From a virus, in the IMG/VR virus record IMGVR_UViG_3300042691_022190, positions 1-63,669 of that record: a DNA stretch of 63,669 nt. One strand, given 5' to 3'. Position numbers and translations under genes: made by a program. The notes below the pieces were generated by a model. It ran no database searches and had not been told where the DNA came from. It worked only from the letters and a program-made list of their open reading frames with translations. This document shows positions 16,561-23,928 of this stretch, piece by piece; position 1 is the stretch's first letter; every line of letters starts with the position of its first letter.

Positions 16561-17229
16561 TCATGCCCCTACATCCGGGATGAAAGAAACACTTGCTGTG
16601 TCTCTGTCTTCCAGGGCTGCACGGGTAAAGTCCTCTTCATAAATCTGTTTGAGAGCTGCCGTGCGCTCAGGCGCGTACTTGAGCGACAAGTAGTACGCCA
16701 GGCCAGAAGCCAGACAAGGCAAGAAACGAAAGTTTACGTCAGGCGTGTTTGTGTAGCCGCCGGCATCCTCAATACGACGGATCCTGTAGTAAACAAACGT
16801 GTAGTAATTAAACTGAGCTGCCGGATACAAAAACACCTTAAAAGTGTTTGCCCGCTGCACGTAGTACTGTGCCGGGCGGGCTGTGGTCGTTTTATCCGGG
16901 ATATTTAAGTACTCTTCCCGGCTAATACGATCAATTGTGATATCCGTTGATGGACTTTGAGAGGCATCACGAATGACTGCTGACAGTACGTTTACCGTGT
17001 CCGAGTCAAGCGTAATCTCGTTGGTTCCGTTTGTCAGCGGGTATGTGGCCTCTTCAATTGTCCAGAGGTTTAGTCCGCGGTTTGCCCAGTCTAAAAACAT
17101 CAGGTTTAACGACCGACGAGCACTGCCAAGCTGATGCCCATAGGTCATCTGCATGCCACAACGCTCAAATGCCTCTGCAATCAGTTCATCGATTGAGAGG
17201 TTAAAGTTGGTCGTTCCTGATGTTGCCAT
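16561..17229 (-). CDS. Head-tail connector / tail-tube-type protein
   Basis: This 222-aa protein starts with a Ser-, Thr- and Asn-rich tail, then FNLSIDELIAEAFERCGMQM and HQLGSARRSLNLMFLDWANR. A helical head followed by VYYRIRRIEDAG and LASGLAYYLSLKYAPER is typical of the tail tubular A/connector family in short-tailed phages. These proteins form the ring under the portal. Together with 15535-16194 it gives two related adaptor-type proteins, as in several such phages. Confidence 0.7.
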   Translation of the reverse strand: MATSGTTNFNLSIDELIAEAFERCGMQMTYGHQLGSARRSLNLMFLDWANRGLNLWTIEEATYPLTNGTNEITLDSDTVNVLSAVIRDASQSPSTDITIDRISREEYLNIPDKTTTARPAQYYVQRANTFKVFLYPAAQFNYYTFVYYRIRRIEDAGGYTNTPDVNFRFLPCLASGLAYYLSLKYAPERTAALKQIYEEDFTRAALEDRDTASVSFIPDVGA

Positions 17230-17441
17230 TACTTACAAGCGCTCCCGCCCTTGCGATATCCCTTGACCATGCCACCGCCCATCATGCCCATGGCCATGCG
17301 CTTGTGCTGATTTACAGCTCCGCCTTTGGCCATCATCACGGGACCGGTTTTTTTGCTGGTCTCAGAAATCATTTTATTTTTGGGGCCTGATTCAACAGCA
17401 CCACCACCACGAGTTGCACAACCCATTCCACGTCCAGCCAT
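17229..17441 (-). CDS. Small Gly/Met/Lys-rich protein with KGG motifs
   Basis: This 70-aa basic, low-complexity protein contains MAKGGAVNQHKRMAMGMMGG and ends YRKGGSACK. It has no predicted fold. It belongs to the set of small virion-locus proteins here that share a GG-containing short motif. Its start lies 3 bases past the previous stop and its own stop overlaps the next start. The function is unknown; DNA- or protein-binding in the capsid is possible. Confidence 0.65.
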   Translation of the reverse strand: MAGRGMGCATRGGGAVESGPKNKMISETSKKTGPVMMAKGGAVNQHKRMAMGMMGGGMVKGYRKGGSACK

Positions 17442-17443
17442 GA

Positions 17444-17983
17444 TTACTTCCCCTTCTTCATTGCGCGGCCTTTTGCATCCGCTGTTTTACGTCCTAAGGC
17501 ACGGCCTGCTTTATCAGCCATTCCACCTTTTTTCATTTTTCCAACGCCATCAGCGGCAAATGCTGGAACTTTTTTGCCGCCTTTGACCACCATTTTCATC
17601 TTTTCTTTCATGACAGAACCTCCGTTTTTAAAAAGTGTAGTTCCTGCAACTTTACCTGCGCGTTTGTCAGCTTTTTCTTGTTGAATCCGCTCACGAGCTA
17701 CATCTCTTGCAGCTTGCATACTTGCACGTCCTTCTTGACGTGCTGTTTTTACGGCCTCTGCTCCCATTGGTTTGGCTTCTTTAATACTGGCTCGTTTTAA
17801 CTGCCTGGCTTCTTTGACTTCAGGAGCACGATCAATTCTGCTTCTTCTCCCGCCTCCACCGCCAAAAAGTTTGTCCATACCAATGCTGGTTATTACGGAC
17901 TTGCCAATCGAGACAGGATCAGGCGGCCCAAGTAATGCACTTGTAATAATTGACCTTCCTACTGATTTACCGGAAACGGCCAT
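17444..17983 (-). CDS. Basic helical protein with KGG motifs
   Basis: This 179-aa protein has a hydrophobic/Gly N-terminus (SIGKSVITSIGMDKLFGGGG) followed by a strongly basic helical region with many K, R, A and E, then FKNGGSVMKEKMK, VVKGGKKVPAF and MKKGGMADKAGRALGRK. It has a high positive charge throughout. It may be an internal head protein that contacts DNA or a scaffold helper, by composition only. TAATG coupling links it to the 52-aa gene upstream. Confidence 0.65.
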   Translation of the reverse strand: MAVSGKSVGRSIITSALLGPPDPVSIGKSVITSIGMDKLFGGGGGRRSRIDRAPEVKEARQLKRASIKEAKPMGAEAVKTARQEGRASMQAARDVARERIQQEKADKRAGKVAGTTLFKNGGSVMKEKMKMVVKGGKKVPAFAADGVGKMKKGGMADKAGRALGRKTADAKGRAMKKGK

Positions 17984-18141
17984 TATTTTTTACCTTTTTT
18001 AGCGGTCTTTGCAGACTCACGAAAGGCTTTTGCCGTAGGCGCGCCTTTAGAGCCGGGCTTACGCATTTTTTCGCCAGATCCTTCAGCAATGCGTTTACGC
18101 TTAGCGTTGATGTTTGCGTACAAGCCTGGTTTAGCAGCCAT
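17983..18141 (-). CDS. 52-aa basic protein
   Basis: The protein begins MAAKPGLYANINAKRKRIAE and ends AKTAKKGKK. It is very basic. The 'GLYANI.AKR.RI..GS.E.MR.PG..GAPT..AF..SA.TAK' pattern is one I recognise as a widespread small protein of tailed phages with no assigned function. Its stop overlaps the next start (TAATG). Confidence 0.8.
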   Translation of the reverse strand: MAAKPGLYANINAKRKRIAEGSGEKMRKPGSKGAPTAKAFRESAKTAKKGKK

Positions 18142-18146
18142 TTTAT

Positions 18147-18392
18147 TTAGCCCCTTTGAACAAGCTGATCAATTTTGCTTTCAAGTCGATTAAACCTTGC
18201 GTCAACATGCTCCACAATTTTGTCAACTTTTGCGTCAACTTCTGCACGAGTGATGTGATCACGGGCCACCTCCTCTCTGGTTCGATTTAACAATATGCTA
18301 ATTCGACTGATTTCATCCATCTTTGTTTTGTAGTTATACATGAGTAACCCTACAAACCCAGTCAAAATCGCGTTCCAAATCATCATTTCCAT
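18147..18392 (-). CDS. Small membrane-anchored coiled-coil protein
   Basis: This 81-aa protein has an N-terminal hydrophobic helix (MMIWNAILTGFVGLLMYN) followed by a heptad-like charged helix to the end (EVARDHITRAEVDAKVDKIV ...LESKIDQLVQRG). The layout resembles small phage proteins with one inner-membrane span and a coiled coil. It may be a spanin-like, superinfection or assembly factor. It is positioned among small virion-locus genes rather than in the lysis cassette. Confidence 0.65.
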   Translation of the reverse strand: MEMMIWNAILTGFVGLLMYNYKTKMDEISRISILLNRTREEVARDHITRAEVDAKVDKIVEHVDARFNRLESKIDQLVQRG

Positions 18393-18674
18393 TTAGCATT
18401 TCCACCGTTTTCTCGCTTGACGAATACGGCTGTTTGGGTCCTTTGCCGCTTCTGGAAATTTTTTCATTTGACCCAATGAACGTGCACAAAACGACTTGCG
18501 TCGCTTCGCGCGCCCGGGCGATGGACTGTCTTCTGTCACAGCAGTTTGAAGCTTGCTACCAGGATTAGCACGACGGTACGCCGCCACACCTTTCTTGGTC
18601 ATGCCCGCTCCCTGCTTTGTCGGGCGAAAATTGCCAGACTTAACAGAGGTTTTAATGCCCATGCCCTTAGCCAT
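18393..18674 (-). CDS. Small basic protein, DUF5872-like
   Basis: This 93-aa protein has the pattern GMTKKGVAAYRRANPGSKLQ, then PSPGRAKRRKSFCARSLGQM and RQARKRWKC. The 'G.T.KG...YRR.NPGS.L...VT......G..A.RRKSFCARM' core is common in phage and plasmid-borne small proteins (DUF5872-like, named from memory). It is basic with two conserved Cys and probably binds nucleic acid. The function is unknown. It abuts both neighbours. Confidence 0.75.
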   Translation of the reverse strand: MAKGMGIKTSVKSGNFRPTKQGAGMTKKGVAAYRRANPGSKLQTAVTEDSPSPGRAKRRKSFCARSLGQMKKFPEAAKDPNSRIRQARKRWKC

Positions 18675-18976
18675 TAGACTGCCGCTCCGCCGTAGAAAAA
18701 CAACGTAACGCTAGATACGTTTGCATTTTCCAACTCAATAAAAACACCATCAGAAAACAGTACCCCCATGTCTGGGAAAATAATGTCATAGGCACCGGCA
18801 GCGCCTGGGGTTTTTATATCTACTAACGTTGGTGCCGCAGTTGTGGAACCGTTCTTTAATTGAAAAGATGACGCTGTTCCAAGGCAGGTGTAGTAAATAG
18901 CTGCCACACGAGTACGCCCAGCGATCGCATCATCATCTGCGGCTTTTGTGACAGCATTAAGATTGCTGTAGCTCAT
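18674..18976 (-). CDS. Small beta-rich structural protein (100 aa)
   Basis: It begins MSYSNLNAVTKAADDDAIAG and has a beta-rich body (DIIFPDMGVLFSDGVFIELE) ending SVTLFFYGGAAV. The 'P..GVLF..GI.V.......VT.FY' pattern is common in small virion proteins of environmental phages. It probably decorates the head or neck. Overlap with the next gene is 4 bases. Confidence 0.65.
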   Translation of the reverse strand: MSYSNLNAVTKAADDDAIAGRTRVAAIYYTCLGTASSFQLKNGSTTAAPTLVDIKTPGAAGAYDIIFPDMGVLFSDGVFIELENANVSSVTLFFYGGAAV

Positions 18977-19176
18977 TCGGATTCTCCGTTAAGCGGTTCT
19001 GGATCAGGAAGCCCTAAGTCCGAAAACTTAAGATCTTCTGCCAAATCAAGACGGTTAACTAATGACGACAAAACATCAACTGCTGCCTGGGAGGCCACAG
19101 CTACGTCATGAGCATGGTTGCGTTGAGCTTCCATTCGCCTGATCTCTGACAGAAGATATTCCTTGGTTATTTCCAT
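18973..19176 (-). CDS. Small helical protein (67 aa)
   Basis: The N-terminal two-thirds is a predicted helix (ITKEYLLSEIRRMEAQRNHA ... VASQAAVDVLSSLVNRL) and the end is acidic and polar. The 'E....GAI..LEYL...L' type helix seen in small phage virion accessory proteins is similar but I cannot name the family. The start is 6 bases from the previous stop and a 4-base overlap links it to the next gene. Confidence 0.65.
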   Translation of the reverse strand: MEITKEYLLSEIRRMEAQRNHAHDVAVASQAAVDVLSSLVNRLDLAEDLKFSDLGLPDPEPLNGESE

Positions 19177-19182
19177 TTGCCA

Positions 19183-19788
19183 TTAACCGCGGTTTGTAGC
19201 GGAATCGGTACACATAATGTAGTAAGCCGTACCGTTTGCCGAACAGATGCGAATCGAATGAGTCATCGTCTGCGTGGTGTGAGTGGCAAAAATTGTTCCG
19301 TTAGACGGATTAGGAATGTTCAACAAACGGCCAACCTTGGTCGTGTTGGTATCCGTAACACGAATAAAGGATGCGGTTGCCGGGACCGTAGCAGTAGCAT
19401 TTAAGTCAGAATCTACTTGCAGTGCAGCAACTGTACCGCCGGTGGTGACACCAGCTGCAGCGCCAAGAGTGACGCGCAGGGCGTTAGCTGCACCAGAGAT
19501 CGTGCCGCCGGAGTTTACCGACAGAGAAATATGGGCGCCGTTTACAGTACCACCAGTAGCGGCGTCGGCACCGCTAACGCGGGTAAATGCCCGAAGAGTC
19601 TCGCCAGAACCGGTGCTGGTGATGTCTAGGCGGGAATAGTTAAGACGCGTGTCGCCGGTCGTAGCCGAAGACGAAGCATAAAAACTAGAAATATTTTGTG
19701 CGGAAGTTACAGTAATCGGGGAAGTTGCGGTACCCCCGATAAAGCCGTTGTCGGATGCGACTGGGCCGGAGAAGGTCGTGCGAGCCAT
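19183..19788 (-). CDS. Beta-rich virion protein (head/appendage)
   Basis: This 201-aa protein begins MARTTFSGPVASDNGFIGGT. It then has repeated Ala-, Thr- and Gly-rich strands (NGAHISLSVNSGGTISGAAN) and a closing segment THTTQTMTHSIRICSANGTA. The N-terminus 'F.GPV.S..GFIG' is common in environmental phage structural proteins. It is the first gene after a terminator and a predicted promoter, so it heads a new transcription unit. Confidence 0.7.
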   Translation of the reverse strand: MARTTFSGPVASDNGFIGGTATSPITVTSAQNISSFYASSSATTGDTRLNYSRLDITSTGSGETLRAFTRVSGADAATGGTVNGAHISLSVNSGGTISGAANALRVTLGAAAGVTTGGTVAALQVDSDLNATATVPATASFIRVTDTNTTKVGRLLNIPNPSNGTIFATHTTQTMTHSIRICSANGTAYYIMCTDSATNRG

Positions 19789-19858
19789 TTGAGTTTACCT
19801 CTCATGCGAGTTAGGCGCGCCTGTCTGCATGACGTCTAGCCGGGACTAGTCAGACGCA

Positions 19859-19871
19859 CCGGGGACCCCGG
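19859..19871 (-). promoter_or_regulatory. Leader hairpin downstream of predicted promoter
   Basis: CCGGGGACCCCGG can fold on itself just below the predicted start of the minus-strand transcript that feeds 19183-19788. More inverted sequence (CTAG...CTAG) follows in the same leader. It matches the promoter-hairpin layout seen at 34785 and 62162. Confidence 0.4.
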
Positions 19872-19880
19872 AATAAAGGC

Positions 19881-19886
19881 AATATA
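19881..19886 (-). promoter_or_regulatory. Possible -10 element
   Basis: The minus strand reads TATATT just after the capsid terminator, with a poor -35. It is the best candidate for restarting transcription of genes 19788 and below. Confidence 0.3.
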
Positions 19887-19903
19887 CACCAATCCTACAA
19901 AAA

Positions 19904-19930
19904 GAAAAGGGGTCTTTTGGACCCCTTTTC
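19904..19930 (-). terminator. Rho-independent terminator after the major capsid gene
   Basis: The stem GAAAAGGGGTC pairs with GACCCCTTTTC (11 bp, 5-base loop) 10 bases after the capsid stop. On the minus strand the run TTTTCTTTTTG follows. Confidence 0.85.
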
Positions 19931-19939
19931 CTCTACCGT

Positions 19940-20848
19940 TTAGGCAGCTCCGGGTGAACCGAAGATACCGCGCGGATCGCTAAAGCCAAAGCTGTAGCGC
20001 TCACGAGCCTTGTAACGGACGTTGCCCGTGTCGAAGTCGCCTTCGAAACCGGTCTTCATCGTTACACGCTGGAACATCTTCATGCCGTTGGGGGCGTCGG
20101 TCTTAATGAACCAGGCGTCCGGATCGGTCAGGAAGTGGTTAACAGAGTAACCCTGGGGAACCATGCCCATGTTCTTGACTGCGTTGATGTCGTTATCTGC
20201 AGTACCAACACGCAGAGTGGACTTCATAATACGGTCAGCCGTAAACATGAGTTCCTTCGGGATGATCAACTTCAGGCCTTGAACAGCGATCTTCAGGCCA
20301 CGCTCATCGGTGAACGCAGCGATGTCGATCAGGGCCTGCTCAAGGGAAGTCTCCGACAGGTCGGCCGGCGTGGTCAGTTCGTTTTTCAGATCTGGGCCGG
20401 ACAGGGTCGGGTGATCAAGTGCGCAGAGGGGCTTGCCGTCGCCACCGGTAGAGGTGGTAAAGGCGCCGTTCAGAACGGCTGCAGCCTTGATCTGCTTGGT
20501 TTGTGCCATGGAACGAGCCAGGGCGCGGGTGTAACGAGCGGCAAGACGGTCGTACAGGTTGTCTTCCACTGCCTCTTCGGTCAGGGAGAAAGCCAGTGCG
20601 ATTGTCTCGTGGGTGTAGCGAGCCGTGTAAACTTCTTGCGCGTTGTCATAAGCGACGCCAGCGCCTTCAGTCTTAACGGGTGCCTCACCAAAGCCGGACT
20701 CCATCACTTCCTCTTCAAATGCACGGTCAGAGGACTCGACAGAATAAATCTCGGCATGCTCGTTTTCGTAGTTCTTGTACTCCAGACCGAACAGGGCGTT
20801 CAGGCCGGGCTCAAGTTCTTTTACCAGTTGTGCGCGTGAAATAGCCAT
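19940..20848 (-). CDS. Major capsid protein (HK97-fold, gpT-like)
   Basis: This 302-aa protein has an N-terminal helix (LVKELEPGLNALFGLEYKNY), the typical E-loop region with ARYTHETIALAFSLTEEAVE, and AAAVLNGAF...CALDHPTLSG in the middle. The end carries KARERYSFGFSDPRGIFGS. This matches the Mu gpT-like branch of HK97-fold capsid proteins. The gene follows the scaffold and a decoration gene and precedes a strong terminator, as expected for the most abundant virion protein. There is no sign of an N-terminal delta domain, in keeping with a separate scaffold. Confidence 0.85.
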   Translation of the reverse strand: MAISRAQLVKELEPGLNALFGLEYKNYENEHAEIYSVESSDRAFEEEVMESGFGEAPVKTEGAGVAYDNAQEVYTARYTHETIALAFSLTEEAVEDNLYDRLAARYTRALARSMAQTKQIKAAAVLNGAFTTSTGGDGKPLCALDHPTLSGPDLKNELTTPADLSETSLEQALIDIAAFTDERGLKIAVQGLKLIIPKELMFTADRIMKSTLRVGTADNDINAVKNMGMVPQGYSVNHFLTDPDAWFIKTDAPNGMKMFQRVTMKTGFEGDFDTGNVRYKARERYSFGFSDPRGIFGSPGAA

Positions 20849-20860
20849 CTGTCATGCTCC

Positions 20861-21436
20861 TTACGATGCCACGCCAGCCACGCCGGAACTGCCATAGCTG
20901 TGGTGGTTGATTTTTACGACGAGCTGGGCATAAGCACCCATTTCGTTGCCAGGAACGTCGTACAAACCGACGATCTTAAGGGTTTTCCCTGCTGTGGTAT
21001 CAGGTGCACCAGTGGTCGTCATTCCTGACTGGCCAGTTGTTGCACTGCCCGTACCGTAGTCAACGCCAACGTTCTCGCCAATGTCGGCTTGAACCGTGAC
21101 GTTGCTGTCAGCCTGGATCAGGAACAGCTGGTTGGGGTCATCGATGATGTCAGCCTCAATATCTACGGTAAAGGCTGCATTGGCAATAAACTTGTTTGAC
21201 CAAGTAGGCTTGCCGGTGACCGGATCAGTGTAATAACAGCCGTTAAACACGCCGACTGCGGCTTGGGTTGCTGTACCCAGGCGCTCAATGTAACCACCCA
21301 CTAGACGTACCAGGTCGCCCTGATAAATGTTCGTGCCGTAGTTCTCCTTAATAAGATACCCATACTGCTTTTGCGCTCCCGTAGCAGAAAGATTGCCTAG
21401 AGGGCGCATACCAAAAGGTTTATTGGTATTGGCCAT
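20861..21436 (-). CDS. Putative head decoration protein
   Basis: This 191-aa beta-rich protein begins MANTNKPFGMRPLGNLSATG. The middle has VRLVGGYIERLGTATQAAVG and a later segment TVDIEADIIDDPNQLFLIQA. Start patterns such as 'N.PFG.RP.G......' are common for proteins encoded right beside the major capsid gene of environmental podoviruses. These are thought to decorate or stabilise the shell. The function is inferred from position and pattern. Confidence 0.65.
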   Translation of the reverse strand: MANTNKPFGMRPLGNLSATGAQKQYGYLIKENYGTNIYQGDLVRLVGGYIERLGTATQAAVGVFNGCYYTDPVTGKPTWSNKFIANAAFTVDIEADIIDDPNQLFLIQADSNVTVQADIGENVGVDYGTGSATTGQSGMTTTGAPDTTAGKTLKIVGLYDVPGNEMGAYAQLVVKINHHSYGSSGVAGVAS

Positions 21437-21456
21437 TTTGTAATCCTTAAAAAAGG

Positions 21457-21951
21457 TTATTCATCGCCCTTTGCAGGGCCTCCGAAAGATGTTTGTGACC
21501 GCCGTTGTGGGTTGTTAATGCGCATACTCGAATGAGCATTTGCCTTCATCAACTCATTATCGACAGCCTGAAGCTGATCACGTGTCCGAGATTTGTAATA
21601 CGCACTGCGCTCTTCCACTGTCTCAACCGGGATTCTTGCAAGCAACAGACTTCCCACCCCGATCACGCCGGAGTGTCGGCCGTCGTCTACCGACGCAGAT
21701 TGATAGTCAGCGTACTCATCCGCACGGACGAGTTCGTAACCCTCGCGAAGCTTGGCCGCGACATTACTGCGGTCATCAAAGCCATTTGCTTCTTTTCTAA
21801 TCCATCGGTGCTTGAAGCCCGCGGGAGCCTCTGGAGCGTCCAATTTCGAAGGAGGGGCCCATGGTTTGCGACGCGCGGTGGCTTCACGAGAGACGGACTC
21901 ACGTGGACCGCGATTTAATTTAGGTACACCTGATGTAACTTTGTCGTCCAT
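21457..21951 (-). CDS. Capsid-locus protein of unknown function (164 aa)
   Basis: This is a charged, largely disordered N-terminus (many R, S, P and K) followed by GFKHRWIRKEANGFDDRSNV and EGYELVRADEYADYQ. The core 'HRW.R.E..G..D..NV..KLREGYE.V' is common in small proteins next to scaffold and capsid genes. I do not know its role. It begins 3 bases after the scaffold stop. Confidence 0.65.
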   Translation of the reverse strand: MDDKVTSGVPKLNRGPRESVSREATARRKPWAPPSKLDAPEAPAGFKHRWIRKEANGFDDRSNVAAKLREGYELVRADEYADYQSASVDDGRHSGVIGVGSLLLARIPVETVEERSAYYKSRTRDQLQAVDNELMKANAHSSMRINNPQRRSQTSFGGPAKGDE

Positions 21952-21954
21952 GAT

Positions 21955-22926
21955 CTACTCCTTAACGTATTTGGCGTATTCCTCAAGCGGAACACCAAGT
22001 TTTTTAGCGATCGCCACCTGACTCGGGGTCAGTTTGACGGTCCTGCGTGCAATGTTATTTACCCCGGATGACCGGGATGCAGGCGCAACCGTTTGCACGG
22101 GACGGCTGGCTCTGGAAGTCGTTTGCTGCACTGCTTGCTCCTCCTGAAAACGATGCGGGAAGGCGTCGCGAATGCGGCGATCCAATTCATCATAATACTC
22201 ATCTGATGTTGGGTCAAATCTTTCTATGCTTATTAATTGAGCATGAATTCCTTGAGCGGCACTGGTCATCGCAACATCCCTGCCATACCAGTCATTTTTT
22301 TCCGCCCATTCCTCTGCTCTTGGATCAGGACGAGGGGCCTGTTGGGCATAAGCCTGTTGCTGCTGTTGCTGGCGTGCCACTAGCTCCTGTTGTTGTTTAG
22401 CCAGGGCAAGCTGTCTTTCCCGAACAGCTTCTTCATCCTTGACCCGGCGCTGCTCAAACAGGATTTCGGTCAACCGTTCCTGCGCTTCGGTCTCAGTATC
22501 AATGTCTCCCTCTTCACGGGCTTTCTTGATAATCTGTTTTAAGGCCACGGCTTGGGTCTCAATCCGGCTCTTCGCCTCGCCAATCCGTTCGCTGTCCGTG
22601 TGCTGGAAGCGCTTTTGTAGCTCCTGGGCCTGGACCTGGACCTGCCGGGCGTAATCCAAGGCTGCCTGCTCACGGCGCTCGGTCTCGCGCAGACGGGCGG
22701 TCAGCTTGTCAATACGCTTTTTGACAGTGTCAGTGTACTGGCCAAGCTCCTTGTCCAAAGTAGCTTTTGGTTTTTCCTCGGATGGCTGCTCAATCTGCTC
22801 TACCCGTGTTTCGGTAGGCTCTGCGTCGGCAACCTTCGCCTCCAGGCCATCTTCGCTTTCGGTCAGTTCGACCGTGGCGGGCTTTTCGTCTTCGCCTATC
22901 TTAAATTCTAGTTCCTGCTGACTCAT
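21955..22926 (-). CDS. Scaffolding protein
   Basis: This 323-aa protein is predicted almost wholly helical, very rich in Gln, Glu, Ala and Arg, and has a polyglutamine-containing stretch (KQQQELVARQQQQQQAYAQQ). It ends with a small basic segment VKLTPSQVAIAKKLGVPLEE. Such acidic/Gln-rich coiled-coil proteins between the portal and the major capsid gene are phage scaffolds, which guide capsid assembly and then leave. The basic C-terminus would bind the shell. Confidence 0.75.
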   Translation of the reverse strand: MSQQELEFKIGEDEKPATVELTESEDGLEAKVADAEPTETRVEQIEQPSEEKPKATLDKELGQYTDTVKKRIDKLTARLRETERREQAALDYARQVQVQAQELQKRFQHTDSERIGEAKSRIETQAVALKQIIKKAREEGDIDTETEAQERLTEILFEQRRVKDEEAVRERQLALAKQQQELVARQQQQQQAYAQQAPRPDPRAEEWAEKNDWYGRDVAMTSAAQGIHAQLISIERFDPTSDEYYDELDRRIRDAFPHRFQEEQAVQQTTSRASRPVQTVAPASRSSGVNNIARRTVKLTPSQVAIAKKLGVPLEEYAKYVKE

Positions 22927-22938
22927 GAAGCTCTCCTC

Positions 22939-23412
22939 TTACATGTGAAGGATGTCTTCCGGGTCGTTGATCACGCCCAGGATTTCATCGTCGTTCAAAA
23001 TCCGAATCTCGCCCCCATCAATCTGGATTCGAGAGCCGGCATAGCGGCCAAAGATGATCCAATCCCCCTCCTGGCACCACGGGCCGTTAGGAAACTTGGA
23101 TTCGTCCTTGTAAGCAAGATCGCCCATGCGCAAGACATACCCGCAGATCGTCCCCAGCTGGGTCTTTCTTTGGGTTTCCTCGGCAAGGACAATGCCTCCT
23201 TTGGTTTTTTCTGAGCCACGATAGGGCAGGATCGCTATCCGCCAGCCAGTTGGCTTGGGTATCCGGCCTAGCACCTCGCCATTTAGGCTTTCTGGGCGCA
23301 GTCTTCCGTCTTCGTCAAAGGCATCGTCCAGGCTCGGCTCTTTGGCCGCGGCCTCCTCTTGCCACTTGCGCTCCAACGCTGTCAAAGGTTTATCTATTGC
23401 TTCGTCTTCCAT
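22939..23412 (-). CDS. GroES-like co-chaperonin
   Basis: This 157-aa protein has a charged N-terminal extension (about 45 aa) and then a GroES-like fold: GWRIAILPYRGSEKTKGGIV, LAEETQRKTQLGTICGYVLR, DWIIFGRYAGSRIQIDGGEI and ILNDDEILGVINDP. These match the GroES mobile loop (KTKGGIVL), the beta-barrel core ('G..V.FG.YAG..I..DG.E...L...DIL..I'). It would cap host GroEL and help fold the capsid protein, as T4 gp31 does. Genes on both sides are head genes. Confidence 0.8.
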   Translation of the reverse strand: MEDEAIDKPLTALERKWQEEAAAKEPSLDDAFDEDGRLRPESLNGEVLGRIPKPTGWRIAILPYRGSEKTKGGIVLAEETQRKTQLGTICGYVLRMGDLAYKDESKFPNGPWCQEGDWIIFGRYAGSRIQIDGGEIRILNDDEILGVINDPEDILHM

Positions 23413-23429
23413 TTGGTTCTCCTCTGGGG

Positions 23430-23621
23430 TTAAAAATCAGACTTTTGATACCGTTTGACCAAGTCACGAACGGTCATCTCAATTATTTTTAAGCCTTCCA
23501 GACGACCCATCAGGAAGCGATACCGCTCCATGTCAGACACCGTGCCGTTTAGCACCAGCGCCTCAGAGTCCTGCTGCAGTTTTCTAATTTCTTTTAACAC
23601 GGCTTCTGCAAATTCAAGCAT
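23430..23621 (-). CDS. Small helical protein (63 aa)
   Basis: Predicted to be helical: FAEAVLKEIRKLQQDSEALV, a short turn, then YRFLMGRLEGLKIIEMTVRD. The 'YR...GRLEGL......I.DLL...' pattern is common in small proteins between portal and capsid genes of environmental phages. The function is unknown; a portal or scaffold accessory is likely by position. Confidence 0.65.
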   Translation of the reverse strand: MLEFAEAVLKEIRKLQQDSEALVLNGTVSDMERYRFLMGRLEGLKIIEMTVRDLVKRYQKSDF

Positions 23622-23640
23622 GGGTTAATTCCATGAAAAG

Positions 23641-23663
23641 CAGGCGGATCAAGCCTCCGCCTG
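23641..23663 (-). terminator. Hairpin between small head genes
   Basis: The stem CAGGCGGA pairs with TCCGCCTG (8 bp, 7-base loop), followed on the minus strand by CTTTTC. This could be a weak terminator or an RNA-processing hairpin that tunes expression between 23677-23928 and 23430-23621. Confidence 0.5.
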
Positions 23664-23676
23664 AAAGGCTCTTGAA

Positions 23677-23928
23677 TCAATAAATCTTTGTCTTCTTAAA
23701 GGCGTCCTTGCGGTAGACCTCTTCAAACGGCCCCTGCACCGAACCACCTTTTTTCATTTTCCGTGACTTGCCGGCGGTAGACAGGGCAATTGCCACTGCC
23801 TGCTTGACAGCCTTGCCCTTGCTCTTTGGCTTACTAGTCCCAATCGAGCCGGTCTCTTTAAACTTGCGCACCATCTCCCCGATGTTTCCAGAGATGGTCT
23901 TTTGGCTTGAGCCTTTTTTAAGCGGCAT
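23677..23928 (-). CDS. Small basic protein (DUF6496-like) with KGG motif
   Basis: This 83-aa protein begins [20 protein letters not shown] and contains [20 protein letters not shown] and [12 protein letters not shown]. The pattern 'MPLKKG.S.KTIS.NI..E....GK...QAVAIAL..A' is widespread in phage small proteins next to the portal. It is basic and probably binds nucleic acid or protein. It overlaps the portal stop by 11 bases. KKGGSV is one of the shared GG motifs. Confidence 0.7.
   Translation of the reverse strand: MPLKKGSSQKTISGNIGEMVRKFKETGSIGTSKPKSKGKAVKQAVAIALSTAGKSRKMKKGGSVQGPFEEVYRKDAFKKTKIY

Noticed and set aside
20135-20839. 234-aa frame opposite the major capsid gene
   Set aside because: It is a shadow of the capsid codon pattern. 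It has no ribosome site and the antisense strand is otherwise empty here.
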